DNA from: Bacillota bacterium
Lineage (GTDB): Bacteria > Bacillota > Clostridia > Lachnospirales > Lachnospiraceae
Direction of reading: 5' to 3'
Assembly: GCA_023423335.1 (NCBI GenBank)
Contig: JAFAFU010000051.1
Location: forward strand, 62,001 to 126,000
Length of the DNA: 64,000 nucleotides
Shown here: one piece after another, positions 8,499-17,534 of the stretch
Numbering within the stretch: the first letter of the stretch is position 1
Layout of the letters: every line of letters begins with the position of its first letter
Position numbers and translations under genes: made by a program
The notes under the pieces: model-generated
The model's database searches: none
What the model saw: the letters and a program-made list of their open reading frames with translations, nothing else
Told to the model about the DNA's origin: nothing

Positions 8499-9137
8499 AT
8501 GAATGGGTTAAGCAATTACTTTAACGAAAACGTGTTAGGTGATCTAGGTATTTATTCCATGCAATACAACGATGAGATATTTAAGGCGCTCGTAGATGTT
8601 ATCATTCCACGGACCCCGGTACTCGCGGAGGAGTATGGCAGAATACAGTATTATGGAGCACTGGATCTATATACGGATGAGTATCTGATAATATCTCTTA
8701 ACAGCTTATCTGTTCCAATTGCTGAACCAACGGCTGAGCTATTGGAGCTTGCCGCACAGCAGTATCTTTTCACTGAGGGCGCCGGAAGCAATGGGGACTT
8801 GGAAAGTGCGGAGTGGAGTACTTTTGGAGCATTGTCACCGAAGGAGCGGCTGCAGGTGTTAACCCTGCTGGAGCAGGCACAGGTTGACGCCGCTGATTTG
8901 CCGGTACCCTTCCGGGATAATCAGACATATGTCCGTAATATCGTGGGTGCATTAGGCAGATCAACTTTGATGGGTTATTATTCCGAATGGTCCGGATATG
9001 GATCTACTCGCATGGATCCTCCAAATCAACGCAGTTTAGAGTATTTTCCTATCAGCTGGGTACAGGTCGGATATCCTGGCCCCTCCCTTGGTTACCGTTC
9101 CCTGAGAGTGAATAATTCCGGGCAATCAAACTTGTGA
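8499..9137 (+). CDS. Small subunit of a GMC dehydrogenase (gluconate 2-dehydrogenase subunit 3-like)
   Basis: A 212-residue protein whose central part (IFKALVDVIIPRTPVLAEEYGRIQYYGALD, then a helical region with LSPKERLQVLTLLEQA and YYSEWSGYGSTRMDPPN) resembles the small subunit that accompanies FAD-dependent gluconate-type dehydrogenases. It ends 10 bases before the GMC flavoprotein, so the two are an obvious operon and probably a complex. Unlike many relatives it has no visible Tat or Sec signal peptide, so the complex is probably cytoplasmic. Start at 8499 follows GGTTGGGTG, a mediocre site. Confidence 0.7.
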   Translation: MNGLSNYFNENVLGDLGIYSMQYNDEIFKALVDVIIPRTPVLAEEYGRIQYYGALDLYTDEYLIISLNSLSVPIAEPTAELLELAAQQYLFTEGAGSNGDLESAEWSTFGALSPKERLQVLTLLEQAQVDAADLPVPFRDNQTYVRNIVGALGRSTLMGYYSEWSGYGSTRMDPPNQRSLEYFPISWVQVGYPGPSLGYRSLRVNNSGQSNL

Positions 9138-9147
9138 GGTGAGATAA

Positions 9148-10854
9148 ATGAATCGAAATGAAATTGATGTTATTATCATAGGAGGGGGCGGCGGCGGTGC
9201 TGTCGCAGCAAAAGAACTGGGAGAAAAGGGTGTTAAGGTACTCTTGATTGAGGCAGGGCCATGGTATGGGAACAGACAATGGCCTGATCCGAACAGGGAG
9301 CAGGGTGGTATCAGCAGTTTCCGTTATGATGATCTGAGTATCGATCTGTTAAAACAAAGCTTTACAGATTTAGAAGATGATATGAATGATTTTATTTCTG
9401 GTAAGTTTCGCTGGGGTCCGGCGAATAGAGATGCCAGTCCATGGCCCAGGATAATAGCCGGGAGCGGTTTTACCTGGCAGGTTGCAGGCGTAGGGGGGAC
9501 AACGCTGCATTATTATGCGAATTCTCCCCGCGCTTATCCTCAGGCTGTCAATCATATATGGCCGATATCCTATGAGGAGCTGCTACCGTATTATGAGAAA
9601 GTAGAATCAACACTTCCTGTATGGCCGGCTCCCTCCACGGCAAAAGAAGACTTATTTTACTACGGCGCGCGCAGAGCCGGGTGGCAGCTTTTAACATCAC
9701 CGGATGTTACGAGTCCGGGATATCGACCTCAGCCGAACGCAATATTACGTCCAAACCCGGCTCTGAATGACCCTGATTTCGATTTACAGACCAACCATGG
9801 CGTAGGCTGCATGCTGAGGGGGCATTGTGTAAACGGATGTCATATTGGGCCTGCAATTGAGGGAATTGCCAAGAGATCAACCTTTGTAAGCTATATTCCG
9901 AGGGCGCTTCAGACAGGGAATGTGGAGATTATGCCCAACTCCTTTGTAACCAGGATTTTAACGGAAGACAATTCGGAGGAAGGGCTGCATGCAGTTGGTG
10001 TATTATGCAGAAATACCTGGACAGGAGAGACAGAGGAATACCGCGCCAAGATAATCGTGATGGCAGCAGGCGGAGTAGAGACCCCCAGATTATGGCTGAA
10101 TTCGGGTTTGCCGGAGAATGAGTGGGTAGGAAGGGGACTGACCAATCATTGGTTTGATTGCGTCGCCGGGATTTTTGATGAAGAGGTGCTGATGAATATA
10201 CTTGGGGTATCGGACGTCAAACCCTATGTCGGACAGAATGCTGCGGCCAGATTTGATTATCCCGGTCTTGGGGTGGTGGAAATATTCGGTATGAGTCCCG
10301 GCTTATATTCATCCGTTCTATATGCCAATACAGATGCCGGGTTTGGCTCCCTGAACCAGCCGCTGAACGACGCATCCTGGGATATTGAAGGGATGGTTGT
10401 CGGGGACCGGCTGAAGGAGGTAATGAGAGATTACCAAAGGACGATGAGTGTTTTGATATTTACGGATGATGATGTAAACCAAACCAACAGTGTGACCGTG
10501 CATCCTGAGATGAGAGATGAGAATGGCTATATACCGGTGGTTGATTATCGGCCAAGTGAGCAGGATAAAATCAAAAGAGATAAACTGGCAGAGATTGCAG
10601 CTGATATGATGAGAAAAGCCGGAGCTAAGACCATAATTCGTCCGAACTGGCCGCCCAACGTATACCTGCATATTATGAGCACCATGCGTCTGGGTTTTGT
10701 AACCGACACAAACTGTGAAGCAAAGCAGGTAAAAAGGTTATATATCGCGGATAACAGTGTATTGTTTAATGGAATTGGCGGGCCAAATCCTACACTTACT
10801 ACGCAGGCTCTTGCTACACGCACCTCAGAAAAGATCATAGAAAAATATTTTTAA
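9148..10854 (+). CDS. GMC-family FAD oxidoreductase, large subunit
   Basis: Flavoprotein of the glucose-methanol-choline family that oxidises a sugar or alcohol. The FAD-binding Rossmann motif IIIGGGGGGAVAAKELG opens the protein, followed by a glutamate ending the second strand (LLIEAG). The active-site pair is His508 (YLHIMSTMRLG) and an Asn in GGPNPTLTTQALA near 544-556. A cysteine-rich loop (GVGCMLRGHCVNGCHIG) is like that in gluconate 2-dehydrogenase-type proteins. Length, 568 residues, is typical. Substrate is unknown; neighbours give no sugar pathway. Its presence in a probable strict anaerobe is unusual. Confidence 0.88.
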   Translation: MNRNEIDVIIIGGGGGGAVAAKELGEKGVKVLLIEAGPWYGNRQWPDPNREQGGISSFRYDDLSIDLLKQSFTDLEDDMNDFISGKFRWGPANRDASPWPRIIAGSGFTWQVAGVGGTTLHYYANSPRAYPQAVNHIWPISYEELLPYYEKVESTLPVWPAPSTAKEDLFYYGARRAGWQLLTSPDVTSPGYRPQPNAILRPNPALNDPDFDLQTNHGVGCMLRGHCVNGCHIGPAIEGIAKRSTFVSYIPRALQTGNVEIMPNSFVTRILTEDNSEEGLHAVGVLCRNTWTGETEEYRAKIIVMAAGGVETPRLWLNSGLPENEWVGRGLTNHWFDCVAGIFDEEVLMNILGVSDVKPYVGQNAAARFDYPGLGVVEIFGMSPGLYSSVLYANTDAGFGSLNQPLNDASWDIEGMVVGDRLKEVMRDYQRTMSVLIFTDDDVNQTNSVTVHPEMRDENGYIPVVDYRPSEQDKIKRDKLAEIAADMMRKAGAKTIIRPNWPPNVYLHIMSTMRLGFVTDTNCEAKQVKRLYIADNSVLFNGIGGPNPTLTTQALATRTSEKIIEKYF

Positions 10855-10993
10855 TTAATATATGAAAGGCCAATAATTTACAAATATAGAACGCAAAAGA
10901 ATGAAGTGTGTAAAAGTGATTAATTAAGGATGGCAAAAGTAAAATTTATATACATTTTTCACAAAAATAAGTCATAAATCCCCCTTGAACGCA

Positions 10994-11022
10994 TTGATTT
11001 TATTATGGCAGACTGATACAAT
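10994..11022 (+). promoter_or_regulatory. Sigma-A promoter for the chemoreceptor gene
   Basis: TTGATT (10994-10999) and TACAAT (11017-11022) are separated by 17 bases. The predicted start of transcription is near 11029, giving a short leader. No sigma-D type GCCGATAA box was found. Confidence 0.65.
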
Positions 11023-11072
11023 ATATATATAAATATGTAAATGAGATTCAAATGAGGAAACGGGGGATAATT

Positions 11073-13253
11073 ATGAAAGGGGACAAGAAAAAAAGTCATA
11101 CTAAAAAGCGCCTGGGAGTATTTGGTAAGACGAATGGAACTAACGTTACAAAAAAAAGAAGGAATTCTGCGAAAAGAGCAACTGGGGAGATTGCTGGCAG
11201 AAGATCATTTTGGAGAAGGCTGCAAAGCATTAAGGTTCAATTATCAATTGGGTTATTAATTCCAATTCTTTTGCTGGCTATTTACGGCGTAGTATCGTAC
11301 AAAAGGTCGGAAGAAGCAATCATAGGCAATTATGAGGCCAGTGCTTCCGACACGGTAGATGCATTAAGCAGATATATGAATCTGGGCCTTAGCATGGTAG
11401 AAAAATCATCTATGGAGATCACACTCGATATCAATTTCAAAGATTTTTTTGAGTTAAGCCTTGCTGAGGCCATAAGCAGTGTCAAATCTCATGATGATAT
11501 CCAGGATAGAATTAGTCTTAACGCCAGATCTAACACCTTTATCTCGGAAATTCATCTGATTGGCTCTAACGGGCTGTCGATGTCCACCATGGGTGGGATT
11601 AACGGTGATTTATACCGGCCGATAACCGATTCCGATATCGGAAAGATGTTTAAAGAAAAGAAAACACTGAGCCTATGGGTTGGTGATCATTCTGAATTTG
11701 ACAAGATAATTCCAAAGGACCCGAATAGTAAATACGGCAAAGACAGCTATGCGACCTCAATTATAAGAAAAATAAGCGATGGCCTGGGTTATATTATTAT
11801 GGATGTTTCGACCAGACAGATTCAGGATATGTTCGAAGAGTATAATATGGGAGAAGGCAGTATATTGGGCTTTATCACTGAGGATGGAAGAGAAACGCTG
11901 GCAAATACCGAAGAGGTAAGCATATTCACGGGACTGCCCTATTATAAGAGTGCACTGGAGGCGGAAAAGCTAAACGGCTATTCCTACGAAGAATATGAAG
12001 GAAAAGAGTATTTATTCATATACAGCAGGTTTGAGAATGTCAAAGGCGCTGCTGTCTGTGCCCTGGTTCCGAAAAGTACCATCTTAAATGAAGTAAAAAA
12101 TATCCGCAATCTAAGCTACATATTCATAACCGTAGCATGTGTAATAGCGATGCTTATCGTGGTATTAATTACCCGCGGTATCAGCAGAGCAATCAGCTCC
12201 TTGAATAAATCAATTGCCCAGGCAGCCAAAGGTGATTTAACAGCAAAATTCAATACCAAACGAAATGATGAATTCCTTGCTTTGACAACCGGAATATCCG
12301 ATATGATGGTACATATGCGTACCTTGATCGGAGAGGTCCAGGAGGTAGGAGGCACAGTCAGTGATTCGGCAGTGAGTCTGACCAATACTTCGGGCAATTT
12401 ATTGGATGCAACCAAGGGTATATCCAGAACCATTGATGAAATTGGACAGGGCATTATCCAGCAGGCAGAAGATACCGAGCATTGTCTGCTCCAAATGTCG
12501 AATCTTTCTGATCAGATTAATCAGGTATATAATTATACAAATGAAATAGAACAGATTGCATACAGTACAAAAACGATAGCAAGTGAAGGTATGCTTATCA
12601 TTGATGAATTAAATAATAAGTCAAAGGCGACCTCTGAGATTACACAGGATGTTATTCGAAAAATCCAGGAATTTGAAGTTCAGTCCCAAAAAATTGAAAG
12701 CTTTGTTAATATTATCAATGATATAGCGTCACAAACCACTTTGCTCTCCTTAAATGCTTCAATCGAAGCGGCAAGAGCCGGTGAAGCCGGACGCGGATTT
12801 GCAGTGGTAGCGGATGAAATCAGGAAATTGGCGGATCAAAGTATTATTGCTGCAAAACAAATTCAGAATACGGTAAAGGATATCGACGTACAGAACCAGG
12901 AAACTGTGAATACGGCAGGGAGAGCAGAAAGCATTGTGGATTCCCAGACGGAAGCATTGGCCAATACAGTCAGTGTGTTTGAAAACATCAGCAATCATGT
13001 AAATAATCTGGCCAATAATTTAAACGATATTCTGAAACGGATCAAGACAATCGAAGCGGCAAAGGATGAGACACTGAATGCTATTCAGAATATCTCGGCT
13101 GTTACGGAACAGACGGCGGCGTCTTCCGAGGAAGTAAATGCAACCGCATTAAATCAGATAGATTCGGTAGAACAGCTGCGTACGGCGGCAATTGCCCTGG
13201 AGGAGGATGCCAAAAAACTTGAAAATGCAATTAAAACATTTCGGATTAGCTAA
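11073..13253 (+). CDS. Methyl-accepting chemotaxis protein
   Basis: Transmembrane chemoreceptor. A very basic N-terminal tail (rich in Lys/Arg, about 50 residues) is unusual. A first membrane span (LSIGLLIPILLLAIYGVV), an extracellular sensor of about 270 residues with Cache-like spacing, a second span (YIFITVACVIAMLIVVLI), a HAMP domain and the cytoplasmic signalling domain follow. The hairpin tip reads NDIASQTTLLSLNASIEAAR and then AGEAGRGFAVVADEIRKLA, the CheA/CheW contact region. The ligand is unknown. ATG 11073 has a G-rich ribosome site; an in-frame ATG at 11052 would add seven residues. Single-gene unit between its own promoter and terminator. Confidence 0.93.
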   Translation: MKGDKKKSHTKKRLGVFGKTNGTNVTKKRRNSAKRATGEIAGRRSFWRRLQSIKVQLSIGLLIPILLLAIYGVVSYKRSEEAIIGNYEASASDTVDALSRYMNLGLSMVEKSSMEITLDINFKDFFELSLAEAISSVKSHDDIQDRISLNARSNTFISEIHLIGSNGLSMSTMGGINGDLYRPITDSDIGKMFKEKKTLSLWVGDHSEFDKIIPKDPNSKYGKDSYATSIIRKISDGLGYIIMDVSTRQIQDMFEEYNMGEGSILGFITEDGRETLANTEEVSIFTGLPYYKSALEAEKLNGYSYEEYEGKEYLFIYSRFENVKGAAVCALVPKSTILNEVKNIRNLSYIFITVACVIAMLIVVLITRGISRAISSLNKSIAQAAKGDLTAKFNTKRNDEFLALTTGISDMMVHMRTLIGEVQEVGGTVSDSAVSLTNTSGNLLDATKGISRTIDEIGQGIIQQAEDTEHCLLQMSNLSDQINQVYNYTNEIEQIAYSTKTIASEGMLIIDELNNKSKATSEITQDVIRKIQEFEVQSQKIESFVNIINDIASQTTLLSLNASIEAARAGEAGRGFAVVADEIRKLADQSIIAAKQIQNTVKDIDVQNQETVNTAGRAESIVDSQTEALANTVSVFENISNHVNNLANNLNDILKRIKTIEAAKDETLNAIQNISAVTEQTAASSEEVNATALNQIDSVEQLRTAAIALEEDAKKLENAIKTFRIS

Positions 13254-13286
13254 ATAAAAATAAGTGTTTTCCCGTGAAGTAATATA

Positions 13287-13330
13287 AAGTAAGCCGTTTG
13301 CTCATTAATTAGCAGAGGGCTTACTTTTTT
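13287..13330 (+). terminator. Terminator after the chemoreceptor gene
   Basis: AAGTAAGCC pairs with GGCTTACTT, with a further TGCT/AGCA pairing inside, followed by six T residues. Confidence 0.88.
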
Positions 13331-13391
13331 GGGGCATGGTTGCTTTCGCGGAGGCATGGACAGGCAGACGTGACAAAATTGCCGATATCAA

Positions 13392-14690
13392 TCAAGGAGT
13401 CAGGATGACCTTTGCTATTTCATATTGAGAATATATTACAAACCATAGTTGAGTGTTGTAAATGCTCAGATTTCCAATACCGGCACCCTGTAATTCATAT
13501 CTATATATCAGATCAAGTAATGCATTGATACTCCTTGCATCTATGAACCATACAATATGGTCCACCGGAACACCGTTATGAATTGTAGTATAGGTATAAA
13601 AGGGTGTCTGGGAAGTGTCGTCAAATTGAATGGCTGCTCCTACATTGCGGGCTAAATCAATAGCGCTGGTAAGAGTGAGAGAATTAACACTTGAAAGACC
13701 TGCCGAGTATGGAAGCTCCCAATCATAACCGATGGTGGGCATTCCGATAATTACTTTGTCGGAAGGGATGTATTCTTTGATATAGTTAATAAAAACGTCG
13801 ATATGATAGATGGAACTGATCGGGGAGGGAGGATTGATATTAATAGCCCATTGATAGTCCATAAAAATGATATTATTGGCCAAGTGGTTTAAAAGGGAAT
13901 AATTTACCCTTACAAATTCTACGTCTTCTCCTATGGTAGTTAAGTTGGGGGTGATTGTTACAAATAGCTGGAAACCCTCCTCACCTAACCGGTTGGATAC
14001 TTTGACAAAATACTCTTCATATAAATATAGATTTGAAGCGCTGATATGTTCAAATGAAATATTTATTCCGTAATAGCCTTTTAATTTTAAGATCTTTAGG
14101 ATGTTTTCTATTTGTGCATCCTGGAAGTCTGGATTTAATAACAAATCGAATGCAACACCCAGATTCGCCCTCCCCTGAATTGTTAATGTGGTTAATAGCA
14201 TCAGCGGCATAACACCGTAATCCTTAGCTGCCTGAATGATTTCCGTATCATCATAATAAGTAATTATTTCACCTTCTTGTGTTGCGGTGTAATTTAATAC
14301 GGAAAGATAAGTAAGGTAGGGTAAGGTTCTTCTGAGGGTTTGTCTATTAATATAAGGGACCGTATTACCATGGGTAGTGATCGAGCCCTTGGTCGGATAC
14401 TTAATAACAATGACATCTCCCGGAAAGATATATTCACTATTGGAAAGACTGGGATTATTTGACAATAATTGTATGACTGTAACCTGAAAATAATCAGCTA
14501 TCTCTGACAGGGAATCTCCTTCTTTCACGGTATAGGTCAATTCCGGAATTGCAATAACAATCGATTGTCCGATCACAAGATGATCCGGATTTTCCAGTCC
14601 GTTATTTTCGATTATCCGTGTCGGGGATACTCCGTAATAATCTGCAATCGATTGTATGGTATCTCCCGGTTGAACAATATGTATTACCAT
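13392..14690 (-). CDS. LysM and glycoside hydrolase 18 protein, spore-germination (YaaH) type
   Basis: Two LysM peptidoglycan-binding repeats (residues 1-48, HIVQPGDTIQSIADYYGVS; and 50-97, YTVKEGDSLSEIADYFQVT) precede a GH18 barrel. The same architecture is found in YaaH-type enzymes that act on spore cortex. There is no signal peptide, as is usual when such proteins are made inside the mother cell and deposited on the spore. The catalytic strand, normally DxxDxDxE, reads GYYGINISFE: Glu214 is kept but the preceding acidic residues are replaced. Start at 14690 follows GGAGGT. Single gene, convergent with the chemoreceptor. Confidence 0.88.
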   Translation of the reverse strand: MVIHIVQPGDTIQSIADYYGVSPTRIIENNGLENPDHLVIGQSIVIAIPELTYTVKEGDSLSEIADYFQVTVIQLLSNNPSLSNSEYIFPGDVIVIKYPTKGSITTHGNTVPYINRQTLRRTLPYLTYLSVLNYTATQEGEIITYYDDTEIIQAAKDYGVMPLMLLTTLTIQGRANLGVAFDLLLNPDFQDAQIENILKILKLKGYYGINISFEHISASNLYLYEEYFVKVSNRLGEEGFQLFVTITPNLTTIGEDVEFVRVNYSLLNHLANNIIFMDYQWAININPPSPISSIYHIDVFINYIKEYIPSDKVIIGMPTIGYDWELPYSAGLSSVNSLTLTSAIDLARNVGAAIQFDDTSQTPFYTYTTIHNGVPVDHIVWFIDARSINALLDLIYRYELQGAGIGNLSIYNTQLWFVIYSQYEIAKVILTP

Positions 14691-14885
14691 AAGATACCTC
14701 CGCTCTTTTTAAAATTATATGACTTGATCTTTAATTATATTTTATCTTTTATATAGCCGCTCCGCAGTAAGAAAAATGCGAAAGAATAAAACAGAACGCC
14801 GAGGATAGGATTTCCGGATATGGAGTTTTAGAATGGGATACGGCCACATATGATGAAATAGTTATCTTGATATTGGAGGGTATTG

Positions 14886-16295
14886 GTGGTATTGGGTGGG
14901 ATGAAAAGACCAAATCGAAGGATATCTGTGGATAGAGCATCCAAAGAAAAACTTATTATAGCAGCAGCCGCCATTGTTTTATTATATTTGCTTATATCCT
15001 TATATTTTAATAATCATTACTTCTTTCACACAGAGATTAATGGGGTTGATGTATCTTTAAAGGCACATGATAAGGCGGAGCACATTATAAAAGATTATTT
15101 AAAAGACTATCGGATAGAGCTGATCGAACGAGACGGTGAAACTGAGGTTATCACCGGAGCCGAGGTCGGAATGCAGTATAATGAGAGGAATGGCATATCA
15201 AATATTCACCGGAAACAGAATAATCTGAAATGGATCACTTCTTTGGCCCGATCCCATAATTATTATGTTGCCGATCTGTACTATTTTAATAATGATAGTC
15301 TCAACCGGAAAGTTAATCAGCTGAACTGCATGAATAAAAAGGTGGTAGAACCCAGTAATGTTAATTTTAAATATTACAGAGGCACCTATGAAGTAATTAA
15401 AGAGGTGTACGGCAATAAGGTGATAGAGGACCAGCTTAAGAAGACCGTGCAGAAATATATGTTACAGGGAAAAACTCAATTGGATCTTAATAAAACCCTG
15501 TGCTACGAAAATCCAAAGTATACCCTTAGCTCTGCCAAGACGCTTCAAACAAAGAGTCTGCTGCATAAGTATGTTTCGGCAAAGATTACATATTTGTTTG
15601 GGAGTAAAAATGAAATCATCGATGGAGCGGTCATAAACAGATGGCTCAGTGTGGATTCGGATTTGGAAGTAGTAATCAACAGTACGGCGGCCATGAACTA
15701 TATAAAGCAATTGAGTAATACTTATGACACGGTAGGGGTATCAAGAGATTTTAATACTTCCGTAGGGAAGAAAATTGTGGTATCCGGTGGTCTGTACGGG
15801 TGGAAAATAGACAGGGAGGGTGAAGCAGAGGCACTGATCAATCATATTAAGCGCGGGGAGATTATACAGAAGGAGCCGATATATATCCAAAGGGCATTGT
15901 ATAGGGACACAAATGATATTGGGAATACCTATGTAGAAATAAATATAACAAGGCAGCACCTGTGGTTTTACAGAGACGGCAAACTGATTACGCACGGCTC
16001 CGTCGTAACAGGGAATCCCAATAGGGGAAACGCAACCGTTCGCGGAACCTATATGCTCATTTATAAGCAAATCGGAGCGACATTAACCGGTCCCGGATAT
16101 GAAGCCCCTGTAACCTATTGGATGCCATTTTTTGGGGATATGGGAATCCATGACGCCAGCTGGAGACATTCCTTTGGGGGTGAAATTTATAAGAGTCGGG
16201 GAAGTCACGGATGTGTAAATGCCCCAATTTATCTTGCCAAAAAAATTTTTGAGAATATCGACGAAGGGATACCAATCATAATTTATGAGGAATAA
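14886..16295 (+). CDS. L,D-transpeptidase (YkuD) with an N-terminal membrane anchor
   Basis: Membrane-anchored cell-wall enzyme that forms 3-3 peptidoglycan cross-links or attaches proteins to the wall. One hydrophobic segment near the N-terminus (LIIAAAAIVLLYLLISLYF) anchors it. A long extracellular region follows with repeats like the peptidoglycan-binding domain of this subgroup (NGVDVSLKAHDKAEHIIKDYL). The C-terminal YkuD domain has VTGNPNRGNATVRG, GIHDA and the catalytic motif SRGSHGCVNAP near residue 440, with Cys as nucleophile. The GTG at 14886 sits five bases after GGAGGG and is my preferred start; ATG 14901 is an alternative. A terminator follows. Confidence 0.9.
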   Translation: MVLGGMKRPNRRISVDRASKEKLIIAAAAIVLLYLLISLYFNNHYFFHTEINGVDVSLKAHDKAEHIIKDYLKDYRIELIERDGETEVITGAEVGMQYNERNGISNIHRKQNNLKWITSLARSHNYYVADLYYFNNDSLNRKVNQLNCMNKKVVEPSNVNFKYYRGTYEVIKEVYGNKVIEDQLKKTVQKYMLQGKTQLDLNKTLCYENPKYTLSSAKTLQTKSLLHKYVSAKITYLFGSKNEIIDGAVINRWLSVDSDLEVVINSTAAMNYIKQLSNTYDTVGVSRDFNTSVGKKIVVSGGLYGWKIDREGEAEALINHIKRGEIIQKEPIYIQRALYRDTNDIGNTYVEINITRQHLWFYRDGKLITHGSVVTGNPNRGNATVRGTYMLIYKQIGATLTGPGYEAPVTYWMPFFGDMGIHDASWRHSFGGEIYKSRGSHGCVNAPIYLAKKIFENIDEGIPIIIYEE

Positions 16296-16305
16296 AGATT
16301 AAGAG

Positions 16306-16350
16306 AAAGACCTGCTTCTGAGTGGGCATCAGAAGCAGGTCTTTCGTTTT
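16306..16350 (+). terminator. Terminator after the L,D-transpeptidase
   Basis: A 15-bp perfect stem (AAAGACCTGCTTCTG and its complement) with a nine-base loop, ending CGTTTTC. The A/T flanks make it usable from the opposite strand as well, where the convergent CsxC-like gene ends at 16400. Confidence 0.88.
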
Positions 16351-16399
16351 CTACCTAATCTAATTGTCGGAGGGCGATTTAGCAGTCAGATTGGTATTT

Positions 16400-17218
16400 T
16401 TACAATAGCTTTCCCTTGTCCGGAGGGTTCGGAAGGGGCATATCCCATGGGGTATTCATCGGAAATGGTGCATGCTTTAAGTCATCTTTCAGGTGAGGTA
16501 ACGGCCATGATACCTGCTGTTTCTGCAGTAATTTCAGGCATAAATATACAACGGATTTATCGGTAAATTCCTGGAACTCCTCCTCATTAACGAAACCGTC
16601 AATCGGAGTGCCCTTGCTATCGATATCTGCGTCATAGACGGCTGCCCATTCCAGTTCACAATATACAGGCTCGTTGAAGATCTCTACATTAGAACGGTCG
16701 GCTTCTCTGATGTCCTTACCCATTCGTTTTTTATCGAAATACCTGGCCACCATCGAAGGCGGGTTTGGAATAATTTGTGGTTTATTGCAGCCGAAATCAA
16801 CTTTTGTATATGCCTTGAAAGGAACATGAACCGTAGTATCTTTAATTGTACCGGCTATTCCATGAGCCCTTGCACAAGTTTTTGCTGCATATTCTATATT
16901 TTTTCTGATATATCCTTCGATGAAAACTTTATTTGTATTAGGAATATATCTGCATTGGGTAAGGAATACCTGCTTTTCAATTCTTTTGATCTCATAAGCC
17001 AGTTCGTTCAGTCTGATTTTAGATTCAGAGTCAATCTGAATGATAAATTCGGCAAGAACTTTGGGGATCTTGTAGTCTCCTCCATACCAGGGATAATTTT
17101 CTGCAGGGGGTAAAGTATCTGCATTCAGTACAGCCGCATCACATTCCTTATCACAGCCTTTAGTAATATAAGAGTTAGCGCTTATTACAGAAGCATTGTT
17201 AGCTTTTGAGTTATCCAT
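16400..17218 (-). CDS. CsxC-like spore surface protein
   Basis: A 272-residue soluble protein. The core KVLAEFIIQIDSESKIRLNE, IKRIEKQVFLTQCRYIPNTN and KVFIEGYIRKNIEYAAKTC resembles clostridial exosporium/coat proteins of the CsxC group and the SPOCS-type modules found in SipL/SafA partners. Cysteines recur (CDKEC near the N-terminus, then QCRY, KTCA, GCNK), in keeping with a cross-linked coat layer. It probably assembles on the spore surface during sporulation. The ribosome site AAGGCGGTG precedes ATG 17218. A sigma-E or sigma-K promoter could not be placed with confidence. Confidence 0.72.
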   Translation of the reverse strand: MDNSKANNASVISANSYITKGCDKECDAAVLNADTLPPAENYPWYGGDYKIPKVLAEFIIQIDSESKIRLNELAYEIKRIEKQVFLTQCRYIPNTNKVFIEGYIRKNIEYAAKTCARAHGIAGTIKDTTVHVPFKAYTKVDFGCNKPQIIPNPPSMVARYFDKKRMGKDIREADRSNVEIFNEPVYCELEWAAVYDADIDSKGTPIDGFVNEEEFQEFTDKSVVYLCLKLLQKQQVSWPLPHLKDDLKHAPFPMNTPWDMPLPNPPDKGKLL

Positions 17219-17450
17219 TATTTAACACCGCCTTATATATATGATAGGGATTTAATTTTTTCATTTCCCAATAATATAGTATTCACCAGAAGAGAGAATG
17301 TGCATGAAATGTGTCGTAATAGAATGGATTTAATATATAAAGATTATATTTTGCAAATTTATCTGTTTTATGGTAGGATATTATAATAATTTACATTGAA
17401 TATTATAAATTAATATGAATGTAATAATAAATGCAGAAAGGGTGTTTTCA

Positions 17451-17507
17451 ATGAAAAATATAAGATTGGTAAAGACAGCAAATGAATGGAGGGCTGCGAT
17501 AGATTAA
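17451..17507 (+). CDS. 18-residue leader peptide before the ABC exporter
   Basis: ATG 17451, preceded by GAAAGGGTG at suitable distance, opens an 18-codon frame, MKNIRLVKTANEWRAAID, ending TAA at 17505-17507, 27 bases before the ABC exporter start. Short leaders in this position before ABC and drug-resistance genes often act by ribosome stalling. Support is the ribosome site, the spacing and the hairpins described at 17488-17528; the peptide itself matches nothing I recognise. Confidence 0.5.
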   Translation: MKNIRLVKTANEWRAAID

Positions 17508-17528
17508 CCCTCCGTTATATTATGGAGG
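17488..17528 (+). promoter_or_regulatory. Competing hairpins over the exporter ribosome-binding site
   Basis: Three short elements can pair in two exclusive ways. GGAGGG (17488-17493, inside the leader ORF) is complementary to CCCTCC (17508-17513), directly after the leader stop. The same CCTCC is also complementary to GGAGG (17524-17528), the ribosome site of the exporter gene. A ribosome held on the leader would cover the first element and change which stem forms. This is inferred from base pairing only. Confidence 0.5.
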
Positions 17529-17534
17529 ATTATA

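Noticed and set aside
11023..11040. AT-rich run ATATATATATAAATATG as a repeat or origin element
   Set aside because: It is a short AT stretch at the promoter start site with no DnaA boxes or repeats around it.
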